Below are positions 40,110 to 49,136 of a DNA stretch of 64,000 bases, piece after piece. Origin of the DNA: Collinsella sp. (GTDB lineage: Bacteria > Actinomycetota > Coriobacteriia > Coriobacteriales > Coriobacteriaceae); contig DXLX01000038.1 in assembly GCA_019414515.1 (NCBI GenBank), positions 1-64,000 of the forward strand. Reading direction: 5' to 3'. A model generated the notes under the pieces. That model saw only the letters and a program-made list of their open reading frames with translations, was not told where the DNA came from and made no database searches. The translations under genes were made by a program, and so were the position numbers. How positions within the stretch are numbered: position 1 is the first letter of the stretch; every line of letters begins with the position of its first letter.

Positions 40110-42907
40110 AGCGCGTCAGCGCAGCGCTTGCAGATATGTGCGTGACCGTTGTACTCGCCGACGGTGGTGCGGTAATTCCAGCAACGGTCGCAGCACTCGC
40201 CCTCGGCAGCCTCGATGGCAACGGAGAGCTCCTCGCCCTGGGTCAGCTCAACATCGGAAACGATGTAGAACTCGGCCAGGTCGACCGCCTTGTCGCCGGT
40301 CAGCAGCGCGTACATCTCGGCGGGAACGACCGCCTTGACGCGGACCTGCTGGCTCTTAGTGAAGGTGCCGACGGAGCGGGCATCCTCAAGGGCCTTGGTC
40401 ACGGCGCTACGGAGCTCGAGTGAAGCCTCGAGCACGCCCTCGAACTCATTGGCCTCGTCGACCGTGATAGGCGACTTATACCAATCGAGCAGCGCGGCGT
40501 ACTTCTGGTGGTCGACGCAGCCGGCAGGCGCGTAGGCCATGGCCTCGTCGACGGTGTAGGACAAAATCGGCTGCAGATCGCGCATGAGCATCGAGAAGAG
40601 CTCGGCCAGCACGGTCTGGGCGCTGCGGCGCTCGAGCGAGCCAGGCTTGTCGCAGTACAGGCGGTCCTTCAGGGCGTCGAGGTACACGTTGGAAAGCTCG
40701 GTAACCACGAAGTCATAAAGCGCACGGTAAGCGCGCGGGAACTCGTAGCAAGAGTAAGCGTCGTCGACCTCGGCCTGAACCTGGGTCAGACGGGCAACCA
40801 TGAGCTTGTCGAGCGGCAGCAGGTCGGCAAAGGCGACACCGTCGGTCTCAGGCTCAAACTGGCCCTCGAGCTCGGAAAGCAGGAAGCGCAGCGTGTTGCG
40901 GAAACGACGGTAGGCATCGGACGTACGGGCAAGAATCTCGTGGTCGATGGACACGTCGGAGCTGGTGTCAACGGAAGCAACCCACAGGCGGATGATGTCG
41001 GCGCCCATCTCGTCACAGACCTTATTGGGGTCGATGACGTTGCCGAGCGACTTGGACATCTTGCGGCCCTGGCCGTCGAGCGTGAAGCCCTGCGAGACGA
41101 CCGCCTTGTAGGGAGCATGGCCGTTGGCGCCCACCGAAGTGAGCAGCGAGCTCTGGAACCAACCGCGATGCTGGTCGGAGCCCTCGAGGTACACATCCGC
41201 CGGATACTCCAGCTCGGGACGGTACTCGCAGACGGCCTTCCAGGAGACGCCGGAATCCCACCACACGTCGAGGATGTCCTTATCGGCCGTGAGGTGATGG
41301 CCGCCGCACTTGGGGCAGACGCAGGCCTCGCCCAGGTAGCTCTCGGGAGCGTCGGTGAACCAGGCGTCGGAGCCCTTCTCGTGGAAGAGCTTGATGACGG
41401 CGTCGAGCGTAGCGTCGTTCATGACCTTCTCGCCGCAGTCGGCACAGGTGTAGCTGGGGATAGGCACGCCCCAGTTGCGCTGACGGCTGATGCACCAGTC
41501 GGGACGCTGCTCAACCATGGCGCCGATGCGGTTGGCGGCGTGAGCCGGATACCACTTGACGTTCTCGCGAACCTCCTTACCAGCCTGCTCGCGCAAACCA
41601 GTCTTGTCCATCGAGACAAACCACTGGTCGGTAGCACGGAAGAGCACCGGGTGCTTGCAGCGCCAGCAGTGCGGATAGCTGTGCGTGATCTTCTTCTCGA
41701 GGACCAGGGTGCCGCGCTCGCGCAGGAACTCGATGATGTGCGGGTTGGCCTCGTCGGTATCCATGCCGCTGAAGGGGCCGCCGGTGCCAAACTCCTCGCC
41801 GGTGTAGAACTTGCCGTCGTCATCGACCGGCATGCAAATGTCGGTGATGCCCTCCTTGAGGCAGGCGAAGTAGTCGTCGACGCCGTGACCGGGCGAGTTG
41901 TGGACGATACCGGTACCGTCATCGACACCGACGTAATCGGCCAACAGCGCAACGCCCTCGACACCGTCAAAGATCGGCTGCTTATAGTGAATGTGATGGA
42001 AGGTCTCGGCGGGAACCACATAGGGCTTGCCGTCGACCACAACCGGGGTGTACTCCCAGCCAAACTCCTCGCAGCACTTGGGAGCTAGGTCCTCGAGCAT
42101 GACCTCGGCGCGGCCGTCGTGCTCAACGGCGACGTAGGCGGCACCGGGCTTGAGAGAAACTGCCTGGTCGGAGGGGATGGTCCACGGCGTGGTCGTCCAG
42201 ATGATAAAGTCAACCGGGCCGTCGAAGTTCTCGAGGCCGGCGGGCTTGGAGGTCATCTCAAAGCGCACGAAGATGGACGGGCTCGTCTCGTCGGAGTACT
42301 CAATCTCGGCCTCAGCAAGTGCGGTATGGCAGTGCTTGCACCAGTGGACGGGCTTGTGACCGCGATAGATCATGCCCTTGTCGAACATGGCCTTGAAAAC
42401 ATCGATGTCGGCGGCGTCATGCTGGTGATAGAGCGTCAGATAGGGGTTGTCCCAATCGCCGAGCACGCCCAGGCGACGGAAGCCGGCCTTCTGCAGCTCG
42501 ATGTTCTCGACAGCGAACTTATTGCAAAGCTCACGGATCTTAGCCGTGGAGGTCTGGTTGAACTTCTCGGTGCCGAGCTTCTCCTCGACCTTATGCTCGA
42601 TCGGCTGGCCATGGCAGTCCCAACCGGGAACATAGGGAACCTCATAGCCCTGCATCATCCAGTAACGGTTGATCATGTCCTTGGAGATCTTGTTCATGGC
42701 ATGGCCGATGTGAATCGGGCCGTTGGCGTACGGAGGACCGTCGTGCAGCACGAACTTCTTGTGACCCTCGTTCTTCTTCAGAACCTGCTCGTAGACCTTG
42801 TTGTCCTGCCAGTCCTTGAGTCGCTTGGGCTCGGACTTGGAAAGACCGGCACGCATGGGAAAACCGGTCTTGGGCAGATTCATCGTCTGCTTGTACTCGT
42901 TTGCCAC
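40106..42907 (-). CDS. ileS: Isoleucyl-tRNA synthetase
   Basis: 933 residues with a GTG start preceded by AAAGGGG. Class I motifs: HIGH in GPIHIGHAMNKISKD (about 61-75) and KMSKS in GRKMSKSLGNVIDP (about 601-614). The CP1 editing domain lies between, with IWTTTPWTIPSDQA. The C-terminal zinc knuckle has CDRCWNYR and CKRCADAL. It charges tRNA-Ile and is controlled by the T-box leader just upstream. ileS-lspA-rluD is a classic order. Confidence 0.97.
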   Translation of the reverse strand: MANEYKQTMNLPKTGFPMRAGLSKSEPKRLKDWQDNKVYEQVLKKNEGHKKFVLHDGPPYANGPIHIGHAMNKISKDMINRYWMMQGYEVPYVPGWDCHGQPIEHKVEEKLGTEKFNQTSTAKIRELCNKFAVENIELQKAGFRRLGVLGDWDNPYLTLYHQHDAADIDVFKAMFDKGMIYRGHKPVHWCKHCHTALAEAEIEYSDETSPSIFVRFEMTSKPAGLENFDGPVDFIIWTTTPWTIPSDQAVSLKPGAAYVAVEHDGRAEVMLEDLAPKCCEEFGWEYTPVVVDGKPYVVPAETFHHIHYKQPIFDGVEGVALLADYVGVDDGTGIVHNSPGHGVDDYFACLKEGITDICMPVDDDGKFYTGEEFGTGGPFSGMDTDEANPHIIEFLRERGTLVLEKKITHSYPHCWRCKHPVLFRATDQWFVSMDKTGLREQAGKEVRENVKWYPAHAANRIGAMVEQRPDWCISRQRNWGVPIPSYTCADCGEKVMNDATLDAVIKLFHEKGSDAWFTDAPESYLGEACVCPKCGGHHLTADKDILDVWWDSGVSWKAVCEYRPELEYPADVYLEGSDQHRGWFQSSLLTSVGANGHAPYKAVVSQGFTLDGQGRKMSKSLGNVIDPNKVCDEMGADIIRLWVASVDTSSDVSIDHEILARTSDAYRRFRNTLRFLLSELEGQFEPETDGVAFADLLPLDKLMVARLTQVQAEVDDAYSCYEFPRAYRALYDFVVTELSNVYLDALKDRLYCDKPGSLERRSAQTVLAELFSMLMRDLQPILSYTVDEAMAYAPAGCVDHQKYAALLDWYKSPITVDEANEFEGVLEASLELRSAVTKALEDARSVGTFTKSQQVRVKAVVPAEMYALLTGDKAVDLAEFYIVSDVELTQGEELSVAIEAAEGECCDRCWNYRTTVGEYNGHAHICKRCADAL

Positions 42908-42949
42908 GGTACCCCTTTCATGTCATGGGCGCACACGCCCGTTGGGCAC

Positions 42950-43250
42950 CAAAAAAGCGCCCGTCCCTACAAGCTGGGACGAAGCGCCACAAAACGGGCT
43001 ATACGCCCGTAAAAGCTCTTCGTTTAACCACCCAGCTTAGATGCCCTCGCCCGCGTATTCGCGCGCTCGCATCCGTTACTCGGCTGGCCTGTATCGACGA
43101 CCATCTCGGCGATATCTACTAAGACGTGCCTGCGCGGCACGTCCGTTGGGACCGCAGCTCCGGGGTGATTTTCATCGGTCGCATGCACGGGTTCTCAGCG
43201 CTCCCCGCTCTCTGTGGCATGCGGACGGCCGACTACTCGTCCCCATCAAC
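42950..43250 (-). promoter_or_regulatory. T-box riboswitch leader of ileS (Ile specifier AUC)
   Basis: On the minus strand, stem I carries GGACGAGTAGTC (43242-43231) and AGAGAGCGGGGAG. The specifier region GAAAATCACCCCGGAG contains codon AUC (43169-43167). Further downstream is a T-box core GGGTGGTT (43033-43026), whose UGGU can pair with the uncharged tRNA-Ile ACCA end. A terminator follows: GCGCTTCGTCCC / GGGACGGGCGC, then TTTTTT (42950-42987). Uncharged tRNA-Ile should favour the antiterminator. The remaining gap (43251-43393) holds only the start region of the divergent dehydrogenase. Confidence 0.88.
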
Positions 43251-43393
43251 GCTTATGCGGAGTATGCTAGCACGTTCCGCGCCGGCGAAAAACCCTCAAC
43301 ACTGGTTTCATACGTAAGAAATTTCTCGTGGTCGTTAGCCTTCTCTAGGAGCAAAATACCTGAAAGCACTTTAACTAACGAAAGAAGGCTGCC

Positions 43394-44476
43394 ATGCGCA
43401 CAATCGGAATGAGCGACTACACCGTCGGCGAGGATTGCTTTACCGAGCTGCCCGCCGCACTGGCGGAGTACGGCGCGAAGAAAGTCGCCATCATTGGTGG
43501 CAAGCGAGCCCTAGCTGCGGCGCTGCCGGGCATCGAGGCGGCGCTTGAAGGTACCGACGTCGAGATTCTGGAGACGCGCGTCTACGGCACCAACAGTACG
43601 CGCGCCAATATCGCCAAGGTCGTGAACTCCCCCGCTTGCCAGCAGGCAGACGTGCTTATCGCCTGTGGCGGCGGCAAGGCACTCGACACCGTCAAGACAG
43701 CGGCAATCGAGCTCAAGAAGATTGTCTTTACGGTGCCGACGATTTGCTCTAACTGTTCCGCCGCGACCGCCATTGCCGTCGTCTACAACGACGATGGATC
43801 GCTCGAGGGCTATTCGTACCCCAACCGACCGGCGCACATCTTCATCAATCCCAAGATCATCGCCGAGGCTCCGGCGGAGTACTTCTGGGCCGGCGTGGGC
43901 GACGCCCTGTCCAAGCAGCCCGAAGTCGAGTACGCCACGAGCGCCGGCGACCTGGAGCACACCGCCGGCCTTGGCCTGGCTCTTGCCCACACCTGTTCCG
44001 AGCCGCTGTTTACCTACGGTGTTCAGGGTCTTGAGGACGTTCGTCAGAATCTGTCGAGCGAGGCCGTCAAGCAGATCGCGCTCGACATCGTGGTCAACAC
44101 GGGCTATGTCTCGAACCTGACCAACCAGAACGATTACTACTACAACTCGAGCGTGGCGCACGCGTTCTACAACGCCGCCTGCAGCATTCCGCGTGAGGGC
44201 ACCTACCTGCACGGCGAAGTCGTAAGCCTGGGCGTGCTGGTGTTGTTCGCCTACACGGGCGACACCGAGAACCTTAAGCGCTATGCTGACTTCAACAAGC
44301 AGATGGGGCTGCCCGTAACGCTTGAGCAGGTCGGGCTTTCCGAGACCGATATCCCTGCCCTGTGCGAGCACGCGCACGCCACCAACGAGTGGAAGCAAGG
44401 CAACCCGGAGCCCTTCACCGACGAAAAATTCGCCGCCGCCATCAAGGCCGCCAACGCCTACGGCCACACGCTCTAG
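43394..44476 (+). CDS. Glycerol dehydrogenase-like metal-dependent alcohol dehydrogenase
   Basis: 360 residues, GldA branch of the iron-containing dehydrogenase superfamily. NAD-binding GGGKALDTVKTAA lies near 92-104, followed by VPTICSNCSAATAIAVVY. Metal ligands are Asp in GVGDALSK, His in SVAHAFYNA and His in YLHGEVVSLG, so the active site looks intact. It probably oxidises glycerol or reduces a small ketone; the true substrate is uncertain. GAAAGAAGG precedes the ATG. Monocistronic: a terminator follows directly. Confidence 0.88.
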   Translation: MRTIGMSDYTVGEDCFTELPAALAEYGAKKVAIIGGKRALAAALPGIEAALEGTDVEILETRVYGTNSTRANIAKVVNSPACQQADVLIACGGGKALDTVKTAAIELKKIVFTVPTICSNCSAATAIAVVYNDDGSLEGYSYPNRPAHIFINPKIIAEAPAEYFWAGVGDALSKQPEVEYATSAGDLEHTAGLGLALAHTCSEPLFTYGVQGLEDVRQNLSSEAVKQIALDIVVNTGYVSNLTNQNDYYYNSSVAHAFYNAACSIPREGTYLHGEVVSLGVLVLFAYTGDTENLKRYADFNKQMGLPVTLEQVGLSETDIPALCEHAHATNEWKQGNPEPFTDEKFAAAIKAANAYGHTL

Positions 44477-44485
44477 ACCCAGGCC

Positions 44486-44526
44486 AAAACCACCACAAGG
44501 GAGCAGCACCTTTGTGGTGGTTTTTT
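44486..44526 (+). terminator. Bidirectional intrinsic terminator
   Basis: AAAACCACCACAAGG pairs with CCTTTGTGGTGGTTTT, followed by T residues on the plus strand and AAAA upstream for the minus strand. It lies between the convergent dehydrogenase and DUF523 genes and shares its stem word with the terminator at 36663. Confidence 0.85.
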
Positions 44527-44980
44527 ATTGCTCCAGCATGCTGGGGTCGAACTCGCTAGCCGGGATCACGCGATAACCGTGGCGGAGCAGTAAATCAACG
44601 AAGACGCCGTTGCCCGCCGTAAGGGTGCCGCTGAATGTTCCGTCGTAGATGCGACCCGCGCCGCACGAGGGACTACGGTCCTGCAGGATGCACGCGGCGA
44701 TCTCTTCCGGCCCGCCCGCCTGCTCGCACATATCGAGCGCTCGTTGGGCACCCAGGCGAAATTCGCGATCGACCGATATGCCCTCGCAGGTACGAACCTC
44801 TCCGTTCACAATCTCGGACGGCTTGCGCGGCGTGGGCAGGCCCCCAAAGACCTCAGGGCACACCAAGAGGACCTCGGTCCCTGTACGCTCGCAGGCCTCG
44901 ACCAACTCGCGATGGTAGTTGTCGAGCCCGTTATACTTGCAGCTCTCGCCCATCAAGCAGGCGCTCACCACGATCTTCAT
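44525..44980 (-). CDS. DUF523 (YbbK-like) protein
   Basis: 151 residues. The family pattern is clear: MKIVVSACLMGESCKYNG at the start, LVCPEVFGGLPTPRKPSEI, then ACILQDRSPSCGAGRIYDG and a GNGVF segment. Conserved cysteines (Cys8, Cys14, one in VCPE, one in SPSCG) suggest metal or thiol chemistry, but no activity is established. ATG 44980 is chosen because AGAGGG lies 6 bases ahead; two upstream in-frame ATGs are closer to or within that site. Confidence 0.85.
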   Translation of the reverse strand: MKIVVSACLMGESCKYNGLDNYHRELVEACERTGTEVLLVCPEVFGGLPTPRKPSEIVNGEVRTCEGISVDREFRLGAQRALDMCEQAGGPEEIAACILQDRSPSCGAGRIYDGTFSGTLTAGNGVFVDLLLRHGYRVIPASEFDPSMLEQ

Positions 44981-45000
44981 TTCCATCCCTCTCAAGCAAA

Positions 45001-45035
45001 ACGCCCCATTTGAGAAAGCTGCTCAAATGGGGCGT
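45001..45035 (-). terminator. Intrinsic terminator of ftsH
   Basis: A perfect 14-bp stem ACGCCCCATTTGAG/CTCAAATGGGGCGT with a 7-base loop is followed on the minus strand by TTTTGCTT. Confidence 0.87.
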
Positions 45036-45061
45036 CGGCGTTTACTGGCTCGGCCGCGGCT

Positions 45062-46954
45062 TTACTGCTGCTTGGGCATCAGCGGATTCTCGCGCGTGAG
45101 GAGGTTCATGAACTCCTCGCCCGTGATGGTCTCCTTCTTATACAGATAACGAGCCAGCTCGTGGAGCTTAAACTTGTTCTCCTTCAGAATCTGCAAAGCG
45201 CGGTCGTGCGCATCCTCGATCAGCTTGGCGACAATCGCGTCCACGCGCTCGGCCGTACCAGGGGCGCAGGTGAGCGACGTGTCCTGATTGAGATACGCGT
45301 TCTGCACGGTACCGAGCGCCATCATGCCAAACTCGTCGGACATACCAAAGCGCGTCACCATATTACGGGCGAGCTTGGTGGCCTGCTCGATGTCGTTGGC
45401 GGCGCCGGTCGTCATCTCTCCAAAGATGAGCTCCTCGGCTGCGCGGCCACCGCAATAGACAGCGAGCTTGTCCAAGACCTCCTGGCGCGTCGTCAGGAAG
45501 CGCTCGTCCTCCTCGACCTGCATGGTATAACCAAGAGCACCGCTCGTGCGCGGCACGATGGTGATCTTCGTGACCGGCGCAGAGCCCTTCTGGCGAGCGG
45601 CAACGATGGCATGGCCGATCTCGTGATAAGAAACGACCTGCTTCTCGTGGTCGGACAGCACCGTGGACTTACGCTGTTGGCCGGCAATGACGACCTCCAC
45701 CGACTCCTCGAAGTCGTCCTGGGTTGCACGCTTGCGACCCTCGCGAACGGCGCGCAGGGCGCCCTCGTTGATGATATTGGCCAGGTCGGCGCCCGAGGCA
45801 CCGGGCGTGGCGCGGGCAATCGCGGTCAGGTCGATCGGCGGCTCGGTCTTCACGCTCTTGGCATGCAGCTCGAGGATGTTCTTGCGGCCGGTCAGATCGG
45901 GCAGCTCGACGGGGATGCGGCGGTCAAAACGACCGGGGCGCAGTAGAGCGGGATCGAGACTGTCGGGGCGGTTGGTTGCGGCAAGGACAACGATACCCTT
46001 ATGGTTATCGAAGCCATCCATCTCGGTCAGCAACTGATTGAGCGTCTGCTCGCGCTCGTCGTTGCCGCTAAAGCCGCCGCCATCGCGCTTCTTACCGATG
46101 GTATCGATCTCATCGATAAAGACGATACACGGTGCCTTTTCCTTGGCCTGCTTAAACAGGTCACGAACCTTAGCAGCGCCGCGACCGACAAACATCTCAA
46201 CGAACTCAGAGCCCGAAATGCTAAAGAACGGAACACCGGCCTCGCCGGCAACAGCCTTGGCAAGCAGGGTCTTACCGGTACCCGGAGGGCCAACAAGGAG
46301 AGCACCACGCGGCAGCTTGGCGCCGATCTCCTCGTAGCGCTGCGGCTTCTCCAGAAAGTCGACGACCTCCTTGAGAGACTCCTTGGCCTCTTCCTGACCG
46401 GCGACGTCCTTAAAGGTCACGCCCACGTCCTTGGAGGCGATCACGCGCGCGCCGGACTTACCCAGTCCGCCGCCGCCAAAACCGCCGCCGCCAAAGTTCA
46501 TCGACGGGCCGTCATCGCCCATAGCCTTCTTCATGCGGCGGTTGAGCCACCAACCGATGAGGAAGAAAATCGCCATGGGAAGAATGAGTGTGAGCAGGTA
46601 GTAGGTCATCAAACCCGAGTTTTTATCGGGAACGACCGACTCCAGCGAAGCGCCAGACTCAAGCACGCGATCGGTAAAGCCCGCGTCATTCGGCACACCG
46701 GTCGTCTTGTAGGCGATGTTCTCGTCCTCGCCCTTCTTGGTGTAATAAATCGAGTAATCGTCCGTGTTGTACTCGACCTTGTCGACGCTCTTCTTATCGA
46801 GCGCTTTGACAAACGTCGAGTAATCGGTCTTCGTAATCTGCTGCGTGTGACCGATGTTGGGGAACAGAACGGTCGAGAGCACGAGGTAGACGACGAAGGC
46901 GATGAGCACGTAGAGAATCATATTCCGTCTACGTTTGTTGTCATCCATCTCCAT
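45062..46954 (-). CDS. ftsH: ATP-dependent zinc metalloprotease FtsH
   Basis: About 630 residues. Two N-terminal membrane helices flank an extracytoplasmic domain, then a Gly-rich linker (NFGGGGFGGGGLGKSG). The AAA module has Walker A VGPPGTGKTLLAKAVAG, Walker B APCIVFIDEIDTIG and the second region of homology ATNRPDSLDPALLRPGRFD. The protease has zinc motif YHEIGHAIVAA. It degrades membrane and unstable regulatory proteins. Start choice: ATG 46954 has GGAG 9 bases upstream; 46969 and 46948 are also in frame. Confidence 0.96.
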   Translation of the reverse strand: MEMDDNKRRRNMILYVLIAFVVYLVLSTVLFPNIGHTQQITKTDYSTFVKALDKKSVDKVEYNTDDYSIYYTKKGEDENIAYKTTGVPNDAGFTDRVLESGASLESVVPDKNSGLMTYYLLTLILPMAIFFLIGWWLNRRMKKAMGDDGPSMNFGGGGFGGGGLGKSGARVIASKDVGVTFKDVAGQEEAKESLKEVVDFLEKPQRYEEIGAKLPRGALLVGPPGTGKTLLAKAVAGEAGVPFFSISGSEFVEMFVGRGAAKVRDLFKQAKEKAPCIVFIDEIDTIGKKRDGGGFSGNDEREQTLNQLLTEMDGFDNHKGIVVLAATNRPDSLDPALLRPGRFDRRIPVELPDLTGRKNILELHAKSVKTEPPIDLTAIARATPGASGADLANIINEGALRAVREGRKRATQDDFEESVEVVIAGQQRKSTVLSDHEKQVVSYHEIGHAIVAARQKGSAPVTKITIVPRTSGALGYTMQVEEDERFLTTRQEVLDKLAVYCGGRAAEELIFGEMTTGAANDIEQATKLARNMVTRFGMSDEFGMMALGTVQNAYLNQDTSLTCAPGTAERVDAIVAKLIEDAHDRALQILKENKFKLHELARYLYKKETITGEEFMNLLTRENPLMPKQQ

Positions 46955-47046
46955 CTGCTTGAACTCCATCTACTGGGGTTGATAATGCTTTCTAGAATAC
47001 CCAACCCGGACGGCGATAAACCGACGCCGGGCACGAAAGGACAGAG

Positions 47047-47532
47047 ATGGCATCACTGTAAGTCGGCAAGGTTCAAATCTATACAGGCGACGGCAAGGGC
47101 AAGACGACGGCTGCGCTGGGGCTCGCGCTGCGCGCGACGGGCTACGGGCTCGACGTTCTTAGGCTGCAGTTTGCCAAGAAACTGCACTGCGCCGAACACG
47201 ATGCCGCGCCGCGCCTGGGGCTGCGCATCGTACAAGCTGACCGCGACACGCCCGAGGCTTGCGCCGCACAGATCATGGAGCTCGCATGCGAGCAGATATC
47301 ACAGGTCGACGTTCTGATTTTGGACGAACTCGGCGAGGCCATGCGCCGCGGCTTCGTGACACGCGAGGATGTCGAAGCGCTGATCGCGATAAAGCCCGCC
47401 ACCACGGAACTCGTGCTCACCGGCCGCGGGCTGCTGCCGTTGGCCGACCTCGCGGACTTAGTCACCGAAATACGTCCCATCAAACACTACTTCGACGAAG
47501 GCCTCCTAGCCCGCCAAGGCATCGAATACTAA
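47047..47532 (+). pseudogene. cobO/btuR-like corrinoid adenosyltransferase with an early stop
   Basis: From ATG 47047, which has AAAGGA upstream, codon 5 is TAA (47059-47061). The frame then continues open for over 150 codons: VGKVQIYTGDGKGKTTAALG with an intact P-loop, then VDVLILDELGEAMRRG and ELVLTGRG, ending IKHYFDEGLLARQGIEY. This is the ATP:cob(I)alamin adenosyltransferase family, about usual length. Between the stop and the P-loop there is no ATG, GTG or TTG, so the P-loop form cannot be made unless the stop is read through or is a sequence error. Everything else looks conserved, suggesting a very recent lesion. Confidence 0.75.
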
Positions 47533-47570
47533 TTGATTCGTTTTCCGCCAACACCTACAGCTCATAAGGA

Positions 47571-47640
47571 AGTTGCGGTGGAATAGTACTTGTTTGACGG
47601 TCCGCAAGGGCTTTTCAGGAACTATTTCACCGCAACTTAT
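47571..47640. repeat. Second copy of the AGTTGCGGTGAAATAG inverted repeat
   Basis: Left arm AGTTGCGGTGGAATAGTACT and right arm ACTATTTCACCGCAACTTAT share the core of 13282-13352, but the loop (CTTGTTTGACGG...) differs from that copy. The loop word CTTGTTTGAC is shared with 39874-39929. It lies between the cobO-like remnant and the MATE gene, which converge. Confidence 0.8.
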
Positions 47641-47661
47641 CAGGGGTATCTGACGGATGAG

Positions 47662-49011
47662 CTAGGCGGTGGCGCGACCTAGCCAGTTGCCGCTGTGGTG
47701 GTAGATGGTGAACATGGTTGCGGTGATGAGCCAGGTTACGGGGTAAACCAGCAGTAGATGCTCGAGCGACGGATCGAAGGGCATGATCGCAAACACCCAG
47801 ATCACCCTCAAGACAACGGTGCCAAAGATGGTGAGCATCATAGGCTGCAAACTCACGCCGGCGCCGCGGATGGAACCCGAGGCGTTCTCGATAATCGAGA
47901 AAATCGCATAGAACGGCGCAATGAAATGGAGGATAGTCGTGGTGTACGCCGAAATCGAAGCATCGTCGACAAACAAACGCGACAGCGGGCCCGAGAACAC
48001 CAGCAGCACGGCAGACAGGCCACCAATGAGCATAAACGACAGCACGAGCGACGTATGGTAGCCCTTGCGCATACGCTCGTAGTTGCGCGCGCCAAAGTTC
48101 TGCGCCGAGAACGTAGTGATCGATACGCCGAGCGCCTCGGTCACCATCCAGATAATGCCATCCAGGCGCCCAGATAGACCCCAAGCAGTCGTGACATCGG
48201 CGCCAAACGAATTAACCGACACCTGGATCAGCACGTTCGAGATCGAATAGGCAGCCGATTGAAAACCGAGTGGCAGACCACACGAGATCATACTCTTGCA
48301 AATACCGCGATCGATACCGAGCTTAGACAGCGAAAGACGCCATGCACCCGGAGCGCGCATCATGCGCAACACGATCATCGTTGCATTGGAGCAAATGGTC
48401 AGCGCCACCGCGATGCCGCAGCCCAGCGCCTCCATATGCAACACAGCGACAAAAATGATATCCAGCACCACGTTAACCAGGCAGCCAGAGGCAATGATCA
48501 CGGCGGGGCCGCGCGTGTCGCCCACGGCACGCAGCAGTGCGGTTCCCATATTAAGCAGCAGTGCCGCAACCATCGCGGCAAAATAACAGCGAGCATAGGC
48601 CACGCCCTCGGCCAATAGTTCATGCGGCGTGTTCATAAGCACCAGCATGGGCTCAACGAACACTATGCCAAGAATCGAGAAAGCGATACCGCCCACCAGC
48701 GCGAGCGTCATGGCTGTATGGACCGAACGACTCAGTCGCTCATCATCGTGCTGACCAAAATACTGACCGGTAATGACCGCGCAGCCGGCGCCGGCGCCAA
48801 CGCAAAAGCCAATGCAGAGCTCGGTGAGCACCATCGTAGCTTGAATGCCACCTAGCGCGAGCTTGCCGCCAAACTGACCGACGATATAGGTACCGATAAG
48901 CGTGTAGGCCTGCTGAAAAAACGAACTAAAAAAGATGGGAACGCACAGCGAAAGCAGCTGCTGCCAAATAACACCCTGCGTTACATCGATAGCCGTAGAT
49001 TTCTTAGCCAC
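47662..49011 (-). CDS. MATE-family multidrug/Na-type efflux transporter
   Basis: 449 residues, 12 membrane helices in two homologous halves. The first half opens VIWQQLLSLCVPIFFSSFFQQAY with IVGQFGGKLALGG. The second half has ISCGLPLGFQSAAYSISNV and TAWGLSGRLDG. Members expel drugs or metabolites using an ion gradient; substrate unknown. I use GTG 49011 because GGGGAGG precedes it; an in-frame upstream start at 49044 lies before that site. The gene is monocistronic. Confidence 0.92.
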   Translation of the reverse strand: MAKKSTAIDVTQGVIWQQLLSLCVPIFFSSFFQQAYTLIGTYIVGQFGGKLALGGIQATMVLTELCIGFCVGAGAGCAVITGQYFGQHDDERLSRSVHTAMTLALVGGIAFSILGIVFVEPMLVLMNTPHELLAEGVAYARCYFAAMVAALLLNMGTALLRAVGDTRGPAVIIASGCLVNVVLDIIFVAVLHMEALGCGIAVALTICSNATMIVLRMMRAPGAWRLSLSKLGIDRGICKSMISCGLPLGFQSAAYSISNVLIQVSVNSFGADVTTAWGLSGRLDGIIWMVTEALGVSITTFSAQNFGARNYERMRKGYHTSLVLSFMLIGGLSAVLLVFSGPLSRLFVDDASISAYTTTILHFIAPFYAIFSIIENASGSIRGAGVSLQPMMLTIFGTVVLRVIWVFAIMPFDPSLEHLLLVYPVTWLITATMFTIYHHSGNWLGRATA

Positions 49012-49136
49012 ACGCCCTCCCCAAAAGCGTACGTCAACCGACAAAACAGTAATTAAAGACCTAAGCTAATAGCAGCTTAGCACCGACCGACGTCGACCGA
49101 AACACCCCGAGTCAGAGCCCGGTGCAAACTATCTGC

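Noticed and set aside
46970..47046. Cobalamin riboswitch ahead of the cobO-like gene
   Set aside because: The gap to ftsH is far too short and lacks the B12-box.
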